Positions 34,431 through 43,738 are shown, counted from the stretch's first letter. The stretch: DNA of 64,000 nt from Clostridiales bacterium (GCA_004555155.1 SFJH01000017.1:17723-81722); one strand, 5' to 3'. Notes: generated from the sequence alone by a model not told the origin. A program made the numbers and translations.

Positions 34431-36351
34431 GACAATCGCGCAGAAAATCATCGCGGCGCACCTGGTCTCCGGGGACATGACCCCCGGCAGCGAAATCGCG
34501 CTGAGGATCGATCAGACCCTGACCCAGGACGCCACCGGCACCATGGCCTATCTGGAATTCGAAACCATGGGCATCCCCCGGGTGCGCACGGAACTGAGCG
34601 TGGCCTATGTGGACCACAACACGCTGCAGTGCGGCTTCGAAAACGGCGACGACCATCGCTATCTTCAGACCGTGGCCGCCAAGTACGGCGTGCAGTTCTC
34701 GCGCCCCGGCAACGGCATCTGCCATCAGGTGCATCTGGAGCGCTTCGGCAAGCCCGGCAAGACGCTCATCGGCTCCGACAGCCATACCCCCACCGGCGGC
34801 GGACTGGGCATGCTGGCCTTCGGCGCGGGCGGACTGGACGTGGCCGTGGCCATGGGCGGCGGCGCGTACTACATCACCATGCCGAGGATGTTCAAGGTCA
34901 ATCTGACCGGAAAGCTGTCCCCCTACGTCACCGCCAAGGACGTGAGCCTGGAGCTGCTCAGGATCCTGTCCGTGAAGGGCGGCGTGGGCGCGATCATCGA
35001 GTGGGGCGGCGAGGGCGTATCGACCCTGTCCGTGCCCGAGCGCGGCACCATCACCAACATGGGCACCGAGCTGGGCGCGACCACGTCCATCTTCCCCTCC
35101 GACGGGATCACCCGCGCATTCCTGAAGGCGCAGGGCCGTGAAGAGGATTACGTCCCCCTCGCCAGCGATCCCGACGCGGTCTACGACCGGGTGATCGACA
35201 TCGATCTGAGCGCGCTGAAGCCCCTGATCGCCTGCCCCCACAGCCCGGACAACGTGGTGGAGGTCGCGTCGCTGAAGGACGTGAAGGTGGATCAGGTGTG
35301 CATCGGCTCCTGCACGAACTCGTCGTTGTACGACATGCTGAAGGTGGCCGCCATGCTCAGGGGCAAGACGATCCATCCCTCGGTGAGCCTGTCCGTATCG
35401 CCCGGCTCCCGGCAGGTGCTGACCATGCTGGCCGACTGCGGCGCGCTGACCGACATCCTGGCCAGCGGCGCGCGCGTGCTGGAGTGCGCCTGCGGCCCCT
35501 GCATCGGCATGGGCTTCTCGCCCAACTCCGCCGGCGTCAGCCTGCGCACCTTCAATCGCAACTTCCTGGGCCGCAGCGGCACCAAGGACGGTCAGGTCTA
35601 TCTGGTCTCGCCGGAGACCGCCGTGGCCTCCGCGCTCACCGGCTTCATCACCGATCCCACCTCCTTCGCCGAGCCGCTGAACGTGGTCATGCCGGAGCAG
35701 TTCAAGGTGAACGATTCCGCAGTGCTGCCGCCCCTCCCGGCGGATCAGGCGGCGGACGCGCAGGTGCTCCGCGGCCCCAACATCAAGGAGTTCCCCAGGA
35801 GCAAGCCCTTCGCGGATACGCTGACCGCCGAGCTGGTGCTGAAGGTGGGCGACAACATCACCACCGACCACATCATGCCCGCCGGTGCGAAGATCCTGCC
35901 CTACCGCTCCAACATTCCCTATCTGAGCAAATTCTGCTTCGAGGTGTGCGACCCGACCTTCCCCGAGCGCGCGAAGGCCGCCGGTGACGGCGTGATCGTC
36001 GGCGGAAGCAACTACGGCCAGGGCTCCTCCCGCGAGCATGCCGCGCTGGTGCCCATGTATCTGGGCGTGCGCTGCGTCATCGCCAAGAGCTTCGCCCGCA
36101 TCCACGCGGCGAACCTGATCAACGCGGGCATCCTGCCGCTGACCTTCGAAGACCCCGCCGACTACGATCGCCTGGAGCAGGGTGCGCGGCTGACCCTCTC
36201 TGACGTGGAAAACGGCATGAAACAGGGCCGTCTCAGCGTGTCCGACGGCGCGGGCTTCACCTTCCGCGCGGTCTGCGACCTGTCCGAGCGCCAGAGGGGC
36301 ATCCTGCTGGCCGGAGGACTGCTCAATTATACCAGGGAGGGCGGACAGTGA
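34423..36351 (+). CDS. Aconitate hydratase
   Basis: 642 residues, the shorter anaerobe-type aconitase that converts citrate to isocitrate. The iron-sulfur ligands are in IGSCTNSS (about residue 296) and CACGPCIGMG (about 356-362); SDSHTPTGGG, DHIMPAGAK and the swivel-domain SNYGQGSSREHAA are all present. ATG overlaps the end of the GntR gene; GGGAATGAAGGACA lies before it. Its stop overlaps the next start by one base. Confidence 0.92.
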   Translation: MGKTIAQKIIAAHLVSGDMTPGSEIALRIDQTLTQDATGTMAYLEFETMGIPRVRTELSVAYVDHNTLQCGFENGDDHRYLQTVAAKYGVQFSRPGNGICHQVHLERFGKPGKTLIGSDSHTPTGGGLGMLAFGAGGLDVAVAMGGGAYYITMPRMFKVNLTGKLSPYVTAKDVSLELLRILSVKGGVGAIIEWGGEGVSTLSVPERGTITNMGTELGATTSIFPSDGITRAFLKAQGREEDYVPLASDPDAVYDRVIDIDLSALKPLIACPHSPDNVVEVASLKDVKVDQVCIGSCTNSSLYDMLKVAAMLRGKTIHPSVSLSVSPGSRQVLTMLADCGALTDILASGARVLECACGPCIGMGFSPNSAGVSLRTFNRNFLGRSGTKDGQVYLVSPETAVASALTGFITDPTSFAEPLNVVMPEQFKVNDSAVLPPLPADQAADAQVLRGPNIKEFPRSKPFADTLTAELVLKVGDNITTDHIMPAGAKILPYRSNIPYLSKFCFEVCDPTFPERAKAAGDGVIVGGSNYGQGSSREHAALVPMYLGVRCVIAKSFARIHAANLINAGILPLTFEDPADYDRLEQGARLTLSDVENGMKQGRLSVSDGAGFTFRAVCDLSERQRGILLAGGLLNYTREGGQ

Positions 36352-37457
36352 TGAACGAAATCCATCAGGCCTGCGAGGCCTTTCGGACGCTGCTTGAGGA
36401 GCAGCTGGCGCGCATCGCCAACCTGCGCGCCGACAAGATCGATTTTTCCAGCAAGCCCGTCGTGACCGTGGGCGTCATCGACGGCGACGGCATCGGCCCG
36501 ATCATCATGGCGCACGCCGTGAAGGTGCTGGAAACGCTGCTGGCGGACGAGCTCGCGCAGGGCAGCGTGGTTTTGAAGCGCATCGAGGGTCTGACCCTTG
36601 AAAACCGCATGGCGCTGGGTCAATCCGTGCCTGCGGACGTGCTGGCGCAGATCAAAACCTGCGACGTGCTGCTGAAGGGCCCCACCACCACGCCCATGGG
36701 CGGCAGGATGGAGAGCGCCAACGTCACCCTGCGCCGGGAGCTGGATCTGTACGCCAACTGCCGCCCGGTATCGATTCCGGAGAAGAACATCGACTGGATG
36801 TTCTTCCGGGAGAACACCGAGGGCGAGTACGTGCTGGGCAGCCGGGGCGTGGAGCTTCCCGGCATGGCCGTCGATTTCAAGGTCACCACCGACGCCGGTA
36901 CCCGCCGCATCGCCCGCGCCGCCTTTGAATACGCGAAGAACAACGGCAAGACCCGCGTCTCCATCGTCACCAAGGCCAACATCATGAAGAAGACCGACGG
37001 CAAGTTCACCGCCATCGCCCACGAGGTCGCCCGGGACTATCCCGACATCGCCGTGGACGACTGGTACATCGACATCATGACCGCCAATCTGGTCAACGAG
37101 GCCATCCGCGACCAGTTCCAGGTGGTGCTGCTGCCCAATCTCTACGGCGACATCATCACCGACGAGGCCGCCCAGATCCAGGGCGGCGTCGGCACCGCCG
37201 GCAGCGCCAACATCGGCGACCGCTTCGCCATGTTCGAGGCCATCCACGGCTCCGCGCCCCGGCTGATCGAGCAGGGGTTGGGCGCCTACGCCAATCCCGC
37301 CAGCATCCTGAAGGCCGCCGCCATGCTGCTGCGCCACATCTGCCGCGCCGACGCCGCCGCGCGCCTGGAAAGGGCGCTGGAGGGCTGCGCGCTGACCGTG
37401 GACGTCGGCGCGTCCACCGGCGCGGAGTACGCCGAAGCCATCCTGAAGGCGCTGTAA
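36351..37457 (+). CDS. Isocitrate dehydrogenase (isocitrate/isopropylmalate family)
   Basis: 368 residues of the beta-decarboxylating dehydrogenase family: GVIDGDGIGP near 37-46, FFRENTEGEYVLGSRGVE, NLYGDIITDEAAQIQGGVGTAGSANIGD and AMFEAIHGSAP. Place in the operon behind aconitase makes isocitrate (to 2-oxoglutarate) the likely substrate rather than 3-isopropylmalate. The aconitase stop and this ATG share TGATG; GGGAGGGCGG lies 8 bases ahead. A GTG three bases earlier is an alternative. The cofactor cannot be read off with certainty. Confidence 0.85.
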   Translation: MNEIHQACEAFRTLLEEQLARIANLRADKIDFSSKPVVTVGVIDGDGIGPIIMAHAVKVLETLLADELAQGSVVLKRIEGLTLENRMALGQSVPADVLAQIKTCDVLLKGPTTTPMGGRMESANVTLRRELDLYANCRPVSIPEKNIDWMFFRENTEGEYVLGSRGVELPGMAVDFKVTTDAGTRRIARAAFEYAKNNGKTRVSIVTKANIMKKTDGKFTAIAHEVARDYPDIAVDDWYIDIMTANLVNEAIRDQFQVVLLPNLYGDIITDEAAQIQGGVGTAGSANIGDRFAMFEAIHGSAPRLIEQGLGAYANPASILKAAAMLLRHICRADAAARLERALEGCALTVDVGASTGAEYAEAILKAL

Positions 37458-37470
37458 GATCATTTACCGC

Positions 37471-37500
37471 CCGGGGCGTTTCCCCGGGCGGATTTTGACG
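37471..37500 (+). terminator. Intrinsic terminator of the TCA operon
   Basis: CCGCCCGGGG and CCCCGGGCGG pair around CGTTT, followed by ATTTTG. Only 30 bases separate it from the next start, so the next gene may be partly read through. Confidence 0.8.
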
Positions 37501-37529
37501 TTCCGACACAAAAGATCAAGGAGGATTCT

Positions 37530-38780
37530 ATGCTGAAATCGAAATCCATCATCGCACATTCGGACGCGGGGCTGAGCGACGGCGAGATCCGCGCGGCGCT
37601 GGCGGACAGCCTGTCCGCCTGTCCGCCCCTTCGCCGGGTGCTGCTGCTGCCCCCGGATCACACGCGACTGCACTCCGGCGCGGGCCGGATCGTGCAGCAT
37701 CTGTATGAAATGCTGTCGCCGACTTGCGAGGTCGACGTCATGCCCGCGCTGGGCACCCACGTGCCCGTGACCGAAGGGGAGTGGCGGGAGATGTTCGGCA
37801 ACGTGCCCTTCGAGCGCATGATCGTCCACAACTGGCGCGCCGATGTGGTTCGCCTGGGTCAGGTGCCCGGCGAGGTGATCGAGCGGCTCTCCGAGGGACT
37901 GATGCGCGACCCCGTGGACGTGGAGCTCAACCGCCGCCTGCTGGATCCCGGCTACGATCTGATTCTCTCCATCGGACAGGTGGTGCCCCACGAGGTGGTG
38001 GGCATGGCGAACCGCAACAAAAACCTGTTCGTGGGCTGCGGCGGCGCGAACATGATCAATTCCAGCCACATGCTGGGCGCGTTCTACGGTCTGGAGCGGA
38101 TCATGGGCCGGGATCACACCCCCGTGCGCGACATGTTCGACTACGCCGAGGAGCATTTCCTCGCGTCCATCCCCCTGAGCTACATCCTGACCGTGACCAC
38201 CGCCCCGGAGGGCGAGGTGCGCACCCACGGACTGTTCATCGGCCGGGAGCGGGCGCGGTTTGAGGAGGCCGTGGCGCTTTCCCAGCAGGTGAACGTCATC
38301 CACGTGCCCGAGCCGCTGCAGACGGCGGTGGTCTGGCTGGACGGACAGGAGTTCCGCTCCACCTGGCTGGGCAACAAGGCGGTCTACCGCACGCGGATGG
38401 CCATGGCGGACGGCGGCAATCTGATCGTGCTCGCGCCGGGCGTGGAGCGCTTCGGCGAGGATCCGCGCATCGACGCGCTGATCCGCCGCTACGGCTACTG
38501 CGGCCGGGAAAACGTGCTGCGGCTGGTGAAGGAGCGGCAGGATCTGCGCGAGAACCTGTCCGCCGCCGCCCATCTCATCCACGGCTCCAGCGACGGCCGC
38601 TTCCGGATCACCTACTGCACCAAGCACCTGACCGAAGCGGAGGTGCGCTCCGTCTGCTACGACTATCTCCCCTTCGACGAGGCCGCGCGCCGCTATGATC
38701 CCGCGAAGCTGAAGCCCGGTCAGAACGGGGACTGCTACTTCATCCCCAACCCCGCGCTGGGCCTGTGGTCGGCCAAGTAG
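37530..38780 (+). CDS. LarA-like nickel-pincer racemase family protein (DUF2088)
   Basis: 416 residues of the lactate racemase LarA superfamily: LPPDHTRLHSG, MPALGTHVPVTEGE, LSIGQVVPHEVVGMANRNKNLFVGCGG and NMINSSHMLGA. In LarA the corresponding His and Lys residues hold a nickel-pincer cofactor; family members epimerise different hydroxy acids. No larB/C/E cofactor genes lie in the window. Position behind the citrate-isocitrate operon hints at a hydroxy-acid substrate, but this is inference. AAGGAGG precedes the ATG. Confidence 0.75.
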   Translation: MLKSKSIIAHSDAGLSDGEIRAALADSLSACPPLRRVLLLPPDHTRLHSGAGRIVQHLYEMLSPTCEVDVMPALGTHVPVTEGEWREMFGNVPFERMIVHNWRADVVRLGQVPGEVIERLSEGLMRDPVDVELNRRLLDPGYDLILSIGQVVPHEVVGMANRNKNLFVGCGGANMINSSHMLGAFYGLERIMGRDHTPVRDMFDYAEEHFLASIPLSYILTVTTAPEGEVRTHGLFIGRERARFEEAVALSQQVNVIHVPEPLQTAVVWLDGQEFRSTWLGNKAVYRTRMAMADGGNLIVLAPGVERFGEDPRIDALIRRYGYCGRENVLRLVKERQDLRENLSAAAHLIHGSSDGRFRITYCTKHLTEAEVRSVCYDYLPFDEAARRYDPAKLKPGQNGDCYFIPNPALGLWSAK

Positions 38781-38809
38781 CGCGCCGACTGAACCATATA
38801 TTCCCAGTT

Positions 38810-38817
38810 GTATACAG
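38810..38817. promoter_or_regulatory. Second TGTATACA palindrome
   Basis: Lies just upstream of the -35 box of the next gene (AGTTGTATACAGGG) and equals the site at 32307. Confidence 0.5.
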
Positions 38818-38820
38818 GGT

Positions 38821-38849
38821 TGATTCTGCTATAAGCTGATGTTAATATA
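38821..38849 (+). promoter_or_regulatory. Promoter of the CoA-disulfide reductase fusion gene
   Basis: TTGATT, 17 bases, TAATAT. Confidence 0.6.
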
Positions 38850-38897
38850 TACATGGGATATGCTTGCCCCGGATGGGGCAGAGAAGGAGCAACGATC

Positions 38898-41471
38898 ATG
38901 AATACCATCATCATTGGAGGCGTTGCGGCGGGCACGAAGGCCGCCGCAAAGCTCAAGCGACAGGAAAGGTCGGCGCAGGTGACCGTTTACACCCGGTCCA
39001 CGGACATCTCTTACGCAGGCTGCGGACTGCCCTACTACGTGGGCGGTGCGATCGAATCCCGGGAACAGCTGATCGTCAACACGCCTGAGAAGTTTACCGC
39101 GCTCACTGGCGTGCGCGTCCAAACCGGCATGGAGGCCGTTTCCGTCGACGCCAAAGCGAAGAAGGTCGCCTTCCGAAATGCAGTCACCGGCGAGGAATCC
39201 GCCGTCGAATACGACAACCTCATCATCGCCACCGGCGCGGAGCCCTTCGTGCCCAACGTGCCCGGCACCGCCCTTCCCGGCGTGTTCACCATGCGCACGC
39301 CCGACGACGCCATCGGCCTGCGCGCCTATGTGCAGGACAATCACTGCCGCAGCGCAGTGGTGGTGGGCGGCGGCTTCATCGGCCTGGAGATCGCCGAAAA
39401 CCTGATGGCTCAGGGCCTGAAGGTCACGGTGGCCGACATGGCGGATCAGGTCATGCCCAACCTGTTCGACCCCGAGATGGCCGACTACATCCGCCGCAGG
39501 CTGCAGGCCAAGGGTCTGCGCGTGATGACCGGCGCCGCGCTGGAGGAGGTCACCGGCACGACCCGCGCCACCGGCATTCGCACCAGCGTCGGTCCGGTGC
39601 AGGGCGACGCGGTGGTGCTGGCCATCGGCGTGCGTCCGGCCACGGGCTTCCTGGCGGATTCCGGCATCGAGATGTTCAAGGGAACCATCGTCGTGGACGA
39701 TCATCAGCGCACCAATCTGCCCAACGTGTACGCCGTGGGCGACTGCGCGCAGGTGTTCAACCGCGTTACCGGCAAGCCCCAGTGGTCCGCCATGGGCTCC
39801 ACCGCCAACATCACCGGCCGCTGCCTGGCCCGGAATCTCACCGGCACGGACACGCCCTATCGCGGCTGTCTGGGCACCGGCGTGGTGCGCCTGGCCGACG
39901 ATCTGAACGCCGGCCGCACGGGCCTGACCGAGGCGCAGGCGAAGGACGCGGGCTTCGATCCCGTCACCGCGCTGTGCGTCACCGACGACAAGGCCCACTA
40001 CTATCCCGGCGTGTCCACCTTTGTGACCAAGCTGATCGCCGATCGCGAGAGCCATCGCCTGCTGGGCATTCAGGTGCTGGGCGCGGGCGCGGTGGACAAG
40101 ATGGTGGATATCGCCGTCACCGGCATCGCCATGAACGCGAAGGTGGAGGACTTCGATACCCTCGATTTCGCCTACGCGCCGCCGTTCTCCACGGCCATCC
40201 ATCCCTTCGTTCAGGCGTGCTATATTCTGGAGAACAAGCTCGCCGGCGCGCTGGAGAGCTTCACCCCCGCAGAGTATGCCGCCGGCGCGGCCAGGGGCTA
40301 CAAGGTGATCGATGTGCAGCCCGAGGCGAAGATCCCCGGCGCGATGTGGGTCAACCTGGCTCAGGTAAACGGCCCCATCGAAGGCCTCGGTCTGGAGGAC
40401 AAGCTGCTGCTGGTGTGCACTCGCGGCAAGCGCGGCTACTTCCTGCAGAACCGGCTGAAGTCCTTCGGCTACACCAACACCCGCGTGCTGGAGGGCGGCG
40501 CGTTCTTCAACCATGTAAAAGTTGCCTCCGAGGGCGGCAAGCTGTCCCCGGCGGACATCAAGCGCGTGAAGGGACTGGGCTGCCTGCAGGACAAGCGCTA
40601 TCCCGATGTGTTCAACGTGCGCGTCATCACCCGCAACGGCAAGATCTCCTCCGACGAGCATCGGATCATCGCGGAGGCCGCCGAGCGCTTCGGCAGCGGC
40701 GCGGTGACCATGACCACCCGCCTGACGCTGGAGATTCAGGGCGTGAAGTACGACGACATCCCCGCGCTGATCGACTTCCTCCAGGAGCACGGGCTGCAGA
40801 CCGGCGGCACCGGATCTCTGGTGCGCCCGGTGGTCTCCTGCAAGGGCACCACCTGCCAGTACGGCCTGCTGGATTCCTTCGACCTGTCCGAGAAGCTGCA
40901 TGAGCGCTTCTACATCGGCTATCACGGCGTGACGCTGCCCCACAAGTTCAAGATCGCCGTGGGCGGCTGCCCGAACAACTGCGTCAAGCCCGATCTGAAC
41001 GACCTGGGCATCGTGGGCCAGCGCGTGCCGATGATCGACTACGCCAAGTGCCGCGGCTGCAAGAAGTGCCAGGTGGAGACCAACTGCCCCATCCATGTGG
41101 CCAAGGTCGTGGACGGCAAGATCCAGATCGACCCCAACGCCTGCAACAACTGCGGCCGCTGCAAGGGACGCTGCCCCTTCGGCGCGCTGGAGGAGTATCA
41201 GGAGGGCTACAAGGTCTACGTCGGCGGCCGCTGGGGCAAGAAGACCGCCTTCGGCCGTCCGCTGAGCCGCATCTTCACCTCCGAGGAGGAGCTGATGGAG
41301 GTTGTGGAGAAGGCCATCCTGCTCTTCCGCGACGAGGGTATCTCCGGCGAGCGCTTCGCCGACACCATCAACCGCCTCGGCTTCGAGTATGTGGAGGACA
41401 AGCTGCTCAATACCGACATCGACAAGTCCGCCATCCTGAACAAGGACGTCACCGGCGGCGCCACCTGCTGA
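38898..41471 (+). CDS. CoA-disulfide reductase / rhodanese / sulfite-reductase-like fusion
   Basis: 857 residues. 1-450: FAD/NAD(P)H disulfide reductase of the CoA-disulfide reductase type (IIIGGVAAGTKAAAKLKR; redox Cys42 in SYAGCGLPYYVGG; VVVGGGFIGLEIAENL). About 455-560: rhodanese domain with VCTRGKRG (Cys about 505). About 580-710: ferredoxin-like and nitrite/sulfite reductase halves with VVSCKGTTCQYG and VGGCPNNCVKP, the paired Cys motifs that bind siroheme and a cluster. About 715-765: two 4Fe-4S motifs (CRGCKKCQVETNC, CNNCGRCKGRCPFG). It could pass persulfide sulfur from CoA-SSH to a redox centre. AAGGAG 9 bases before the ATG. Confidence 0.85.
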   Translation: MNTIIIGGVAAGTKAAAKLKRQERSAQVTVYTRSTDISYAGCGLPYYVGGAIESREQLIVNTPEKFTALTGVRVQTGMEAVSVDAKAKKVAFRNAVTGEESAVEYDNLIIATGAEPFVPNVPGTALPGVFTMRTPDDAIGLRAYVQDNHCRSAVVVGGGFIGLEIAENLMAQGLKVTVADMADQVMPNLFDPEMADYIRRRLQAKGLRVMTGAALEEVTGTTRATGIRTSVGPVQGDAVVLAIGVRPATGFLADSGIEMFKGTIVVDDHQRTNLPNVYAVGDCAQVFNRVTGKPQWSAMGSTANITGRCLARNLTGTDTPYRGCLGTGVVRLADDLNAGRTGLTEAQAKDAGFDPVTALCVTDDKAHYYPGVSTFVTKLIADRESHRLLGIQVLGAGAVDKMVDIAVTGIAMNAKVEDFDTLDFAYAPPFSTAIHPFVQACYILENKLAGALESFTPAEYAAGAARGYKVIDVQPEAKIPGAMWVNLAQVNGPIEGLGLEDKLLLVCTRGKRGYFLQNRLKSFGYTNTRVLEGGAFFNHVKVASEGGKLSPADIKRVKGLGCLQDKRYPDVFNVRVITRNGKISSDEHRIIAEAAERFGSGAVTMTTRLTLEIQGVKYDDIPALIDFLQEHGLQTGGTGSLVRPVVSCKGTTCQYGLLDSFDLSEKLHERFYIGYHGVTLPHKFKIAVGGCPNNCVKPDLNDLGIVGQRVPMIDYAKCRGCKKCQVETNCPIHVAKVVDGKIQIDPNACNNCGRCKGRCPFGALEEYQEGYKVYVGGRWGKKTAFGRPLSRIFTSEEELMEVVEKAILLFRDEGISGERFADTINRLGFEYVEDKLLNTDIDKSAILNKDVTGGATC

Positions 41472-41487
41472 CGCGCCAACGGCCAAT

Positions 41488-41520
41488 GCGCCCGGGGAAT
41501 CCGCTTCCCCGGGCGCTTCT
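41488..41520 (+). terminator. Intrinsic terminator
   Basis: GCGCCCGGGGAA and TTCCCCGGGCGC form a 12-bp stem; TTCTGTG follows. Confidence 0.75.
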
Positions 41521-41565
41521 GTGCCCTTTCCCCTCCGCAGCGCATGGAAATTAACAGAAACCCGG

Positions 41566-41594
41566 TTGACGGCGCGGGCCGGCCGTACTATAAA
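41566..41594 (+). promoter_or_regulatory. Promoter of the riboswitch-ribU transcript
   Basis: TTGACG, 17 bases, TATAAA. Confidence 0.8.
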
Positions 41595-41613
41595 TAGATT
41601 GGATTGAAAAATC

Positions 41614-41738
41614 CATGTCTTCAGGGCAGGGTGAAATTCCCGACCGGCGGTGACGCATGTTCATGCGAAGTCCGCGAGCGCAAGCCGAACGGGTGCGATT
41701 CCCGTACCGACGGTACAGTCCGGATGGAAGAAGATATG
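41614..41738 (+). promoter_or_regulatory. FMN riboswitch (RFN element)
   Basis: The conserved blocks are present in order: TCTTCAGGGCAGGGTGAAATTCCC, ACCGGCGGT, AGTCCGCGAGC, CCGACGGTACAGTCCGGATG and closing GAAGAAGA. FMN binding lowers expression of riboflavin genes. Behind it ATATGG...CCATAT and GGGGCGACGCGCCCC can pair around the ribosome site of ribU, so control is probably by blocking translation start. Confidence 0.95.
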
Positions 41739-41785
41739 GCGGGGCGACGCGCCCCCAAACCAACCCATATCTCCAAAGGAGACTT

Positions 41786-42400
41786 ATGACCCAGACCACC
41801 TCCAACGCTCCCCGCGCGCGCGTGAACGTGCGCAAGCTCACCATGACCGCCATGCTTTCGGCGGTGGCCACGGTGCTGATGTTCCTGTCGTTCAACGTAC
41901 CGCTGATGCCCAGCTTCATCAAGCTGGATTTCTCCGAGCTTCCGGCGCTGATCGCGTCGTTCGCCTTCGGGCCGGTCTGCGGCGTGACGGTCTGCCTGGT
42001 GAAGAACCTGGTCAACCTGCTGTTCACCACCACCGGCGGCGTGGGCGAGCTGAGCAACTTCCTGCTGGGCGCGTGCTTCGTGCTCCCCGCCGGCCTGATC
42101 TACAAGCTCCATAAGGGCAGAAGGAGCGCGCTGATCGGATCGCTGATCGGCGCGGCCGCGATGTCCGTCGTCAGCGTGTTCAGCAACTACTTCGTCGTCT
42201 ATCCCATCTACACGGCCTTCATGCCGATGGAGACCATCCTGGGCATGTACCGCGCCATCAACCCCAACGTGCAGACGCTGTGGGACGCGCTGATCTGGTT
42301 CAACATGCCGTTCACCTTTGTCAAGGGCCTGTGCTCGGTGGCCATCGCCTTTGTGATCTACAAGCCGCTCTCCCCGATTCTGAAGGGACTGCACCGTTAA
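41786..42400 (+). CDS. ribU: Riboflavin ECF transporter S component
   Basis: 204 residues, about six membrane helices, with the RibU pattern: LKLDFSELPALIASFAFGPVCGV-like stretch (IKLDFSELPALIASFAFGP), KNLVNLLFTTTGGVGELSNFLLG. It binds riboflavin and works with the shared EcfA/A'/T module encoded elsewhere. ATG 41786 has AAAGGAG 7 bases before it; a longer frame would run through the riboswitch. The FMN riboswitch upstream confirms the substrate. Confidence 0.93.
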   Translation: MTQTTSNAPRARVNVRKLTMTAMLSAVATVLMFLSFNVPLMPSFIKLDFSELPALIASFAFGPVCGVTVCLVKNLVNLLFTTTGGVGELSNFLLGACFVLPAGLIYKLHKGRRSALIGSLIGAAAMSVVSVFSNYFVVYPIYTAFMPMETILGMYRAINPNVQTLWDALIWFNMPFTFVKGLCSVAIAFVIYKPLSPILKGLHR

Positions 42401-42404
42401 TCCA

Positions 42405-42445
42405 TGCGCTTCGCGGAACGCCCTGATCCGCGGAGCGTTTTTTTC
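42405..42445 (+). terminator. Intrinsic terminator of ribU
   Basis: CGCTTCGCGGA pairs with TCCGCGGAGCG (one mismatch) and TTTTTTT follows. Confidence 0.8.
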
Positions 42446-42446
42446 G

Positions 42447-42475
42447 TTGCGCGTTCGTCCGGGTTATGCTATACT
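42447..42475 (+). promoter_or_regulatory. Promoter
   Basis: TTGCGC, 17 bases, TATACT, directly behind the ribU terminator. Confidence 0.65.
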
Positions 42476-42500
42476 GGAGGAAAACGCTCAGGAGGTCGCC

Positions 42501-43682
42501 ATGTTTACACGCATCATGCGCCCGGAGGAGGCGCCCCGCCGCGATCTGATCTGCTCCGTCGCCTTTGAAAGTCCCTACGAGCCGCCGAAGCCCGACGCCG
42601 AACCCCGCCCCGAGCCCATGACCTGGTGGGTGTCCGGGGAGGGCGACAGGCTGTACGGCTGCCTCGGCGTGCTGCCCGCGCAGGTGCGCTTCGACGGTCA
42701 CGTCGTTCCCATGGGCGGCGTCGGCGGCGTGGCCACGCTGCCCCAGTACCGCCGCCAGGGCGCGATCCGCGCCTGCATGACCGCTGCGCTGGGCGATCTG
42801 TACCAAAATGGCGCGGTGTTCTCCGCGCTGTACCCCTTCAGCCGCGCCTACTATCGCAAGTTCGGCTATGAGGACGGCCCGTCCGTGCGCACCTGGACGA
42901 TCCCCTTCGACGCGCTGCGCCTGCCCGAGACCGGCGGCTCCATGGAGCTGATCCTGCCCGGCGACGATCTCTCTTGCGCACTTGCGGCCTACGAGGTCTG
43001 CGCGAGCGAATGGAATCTGTCCGTCGCGCCCACGCGGCTCTTCGACGGACTGAACCGCGAAAACTGGATGAAGGACTGCCGCTACCTCTACGTCTGGCGG
43101 GATGACGACGGCGCGCCCGCCGGCGTGATCCTCTTCGCCAAGCGCGACGGCCTGATGGACTGCACCACGAGCTTTTCCTTGGCGAACTGCCTGCTGTTCC
43201 GGGACGTCCGGGCGCTGAGCGCGCTGCTGCGCTTCGCGAAGGGCTTTGCGGCGGACTACTCGGCCATCCGCTTCAGCGTGCCCCAGGGCGTGCGGGTCGA
43301 AAGCCTGATCGGCGAGGGCAACGCCGCCCGCTGCGCCGTGGAGTTCAACGGCATGGCCCGCCTGGTGAACGTGCGGCGGGCGCTGGAGCTGTGCCGGGTT
43401 CGGGGAGAGGGCCGCGCGGTGATCTCCGTCTCCGACGGGATGCTGCCGGAGAACGGCGGCGTCTGGCAGGTGGATTTTTCGCCGGAGGGCGAGAACCGCG
43501 TCGCGCGCACCGACGCCGCGCCGGACGTGGAGCTGCCCGTGGGCGCGCTGACCCAACTGCTGCTGGGCGTCCGCTCCGCGGACGATCTGCCCATGATGCC
43601 CGAGGTGCGCGTGCACAATCCCGCCGCGCCGCTGGAGCGCATCTTCTTTGCCAAGCCCTGCCGGCTGCTGGATCTGTTCTGA
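42501..43682 (+). CDS. Eis-like GNAT N-acetyltransferase
   Basis: 393 residues from ATG 42501 (AGGAGGT 6 bases before). N-terminal GNAT domain with the acetyl-CoA-binding VATLPQYRRQGAIRACM (about 78-95) and FSALYPFSRAYYRKFGYE, a second GNAT-like half, and a C-terminal SCP2-like domain; this triple layout is that of the Eis family. Eis proteins acetylate amines such as aminoglycosides or peptides; the natural substrate here is unknown. It is a single gene. Confidence 0.8.
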   Translation: MFTRIMRPEEAPRRDLICSVAFESPYEPPKPDAEPRPEPMTWWVSGEGDRLYGCLGVLPAQVRFDGHVVPMGGVGGVATLPQYRRQGAIRACMTAALGDLYQNGAVFSALYPFSRAYYRKFGYEDGPSVRTWTIPFDALRLPETGGSMELILPGDDLSCALAAYEVCASEWNLSVAPTRLFDGLNRENWMKDCRYLYVWRDDDGAPAGVILFAKRDGLMDCTTSFSLANCLLFRDVRALSALLRFAKGFAADYSAIRFSVPQGVRVESLIGEGNAARCAVEFNGMARLVNVRRALELCRVRGEGRAVISVSDGMLPENGGVWQVDFSPEGENRVARTDAAPDVELPVGALTQLLLGVRSADDLPMMPEVRVHNPAAPLERIFFAKPCRLLDLF

Positions 43683-43738
43683 AACGCATGGGATTTTGTG
43701 AATTCGCGCCGTCCGCGCCAAAAACCTTCGCCAAACAC

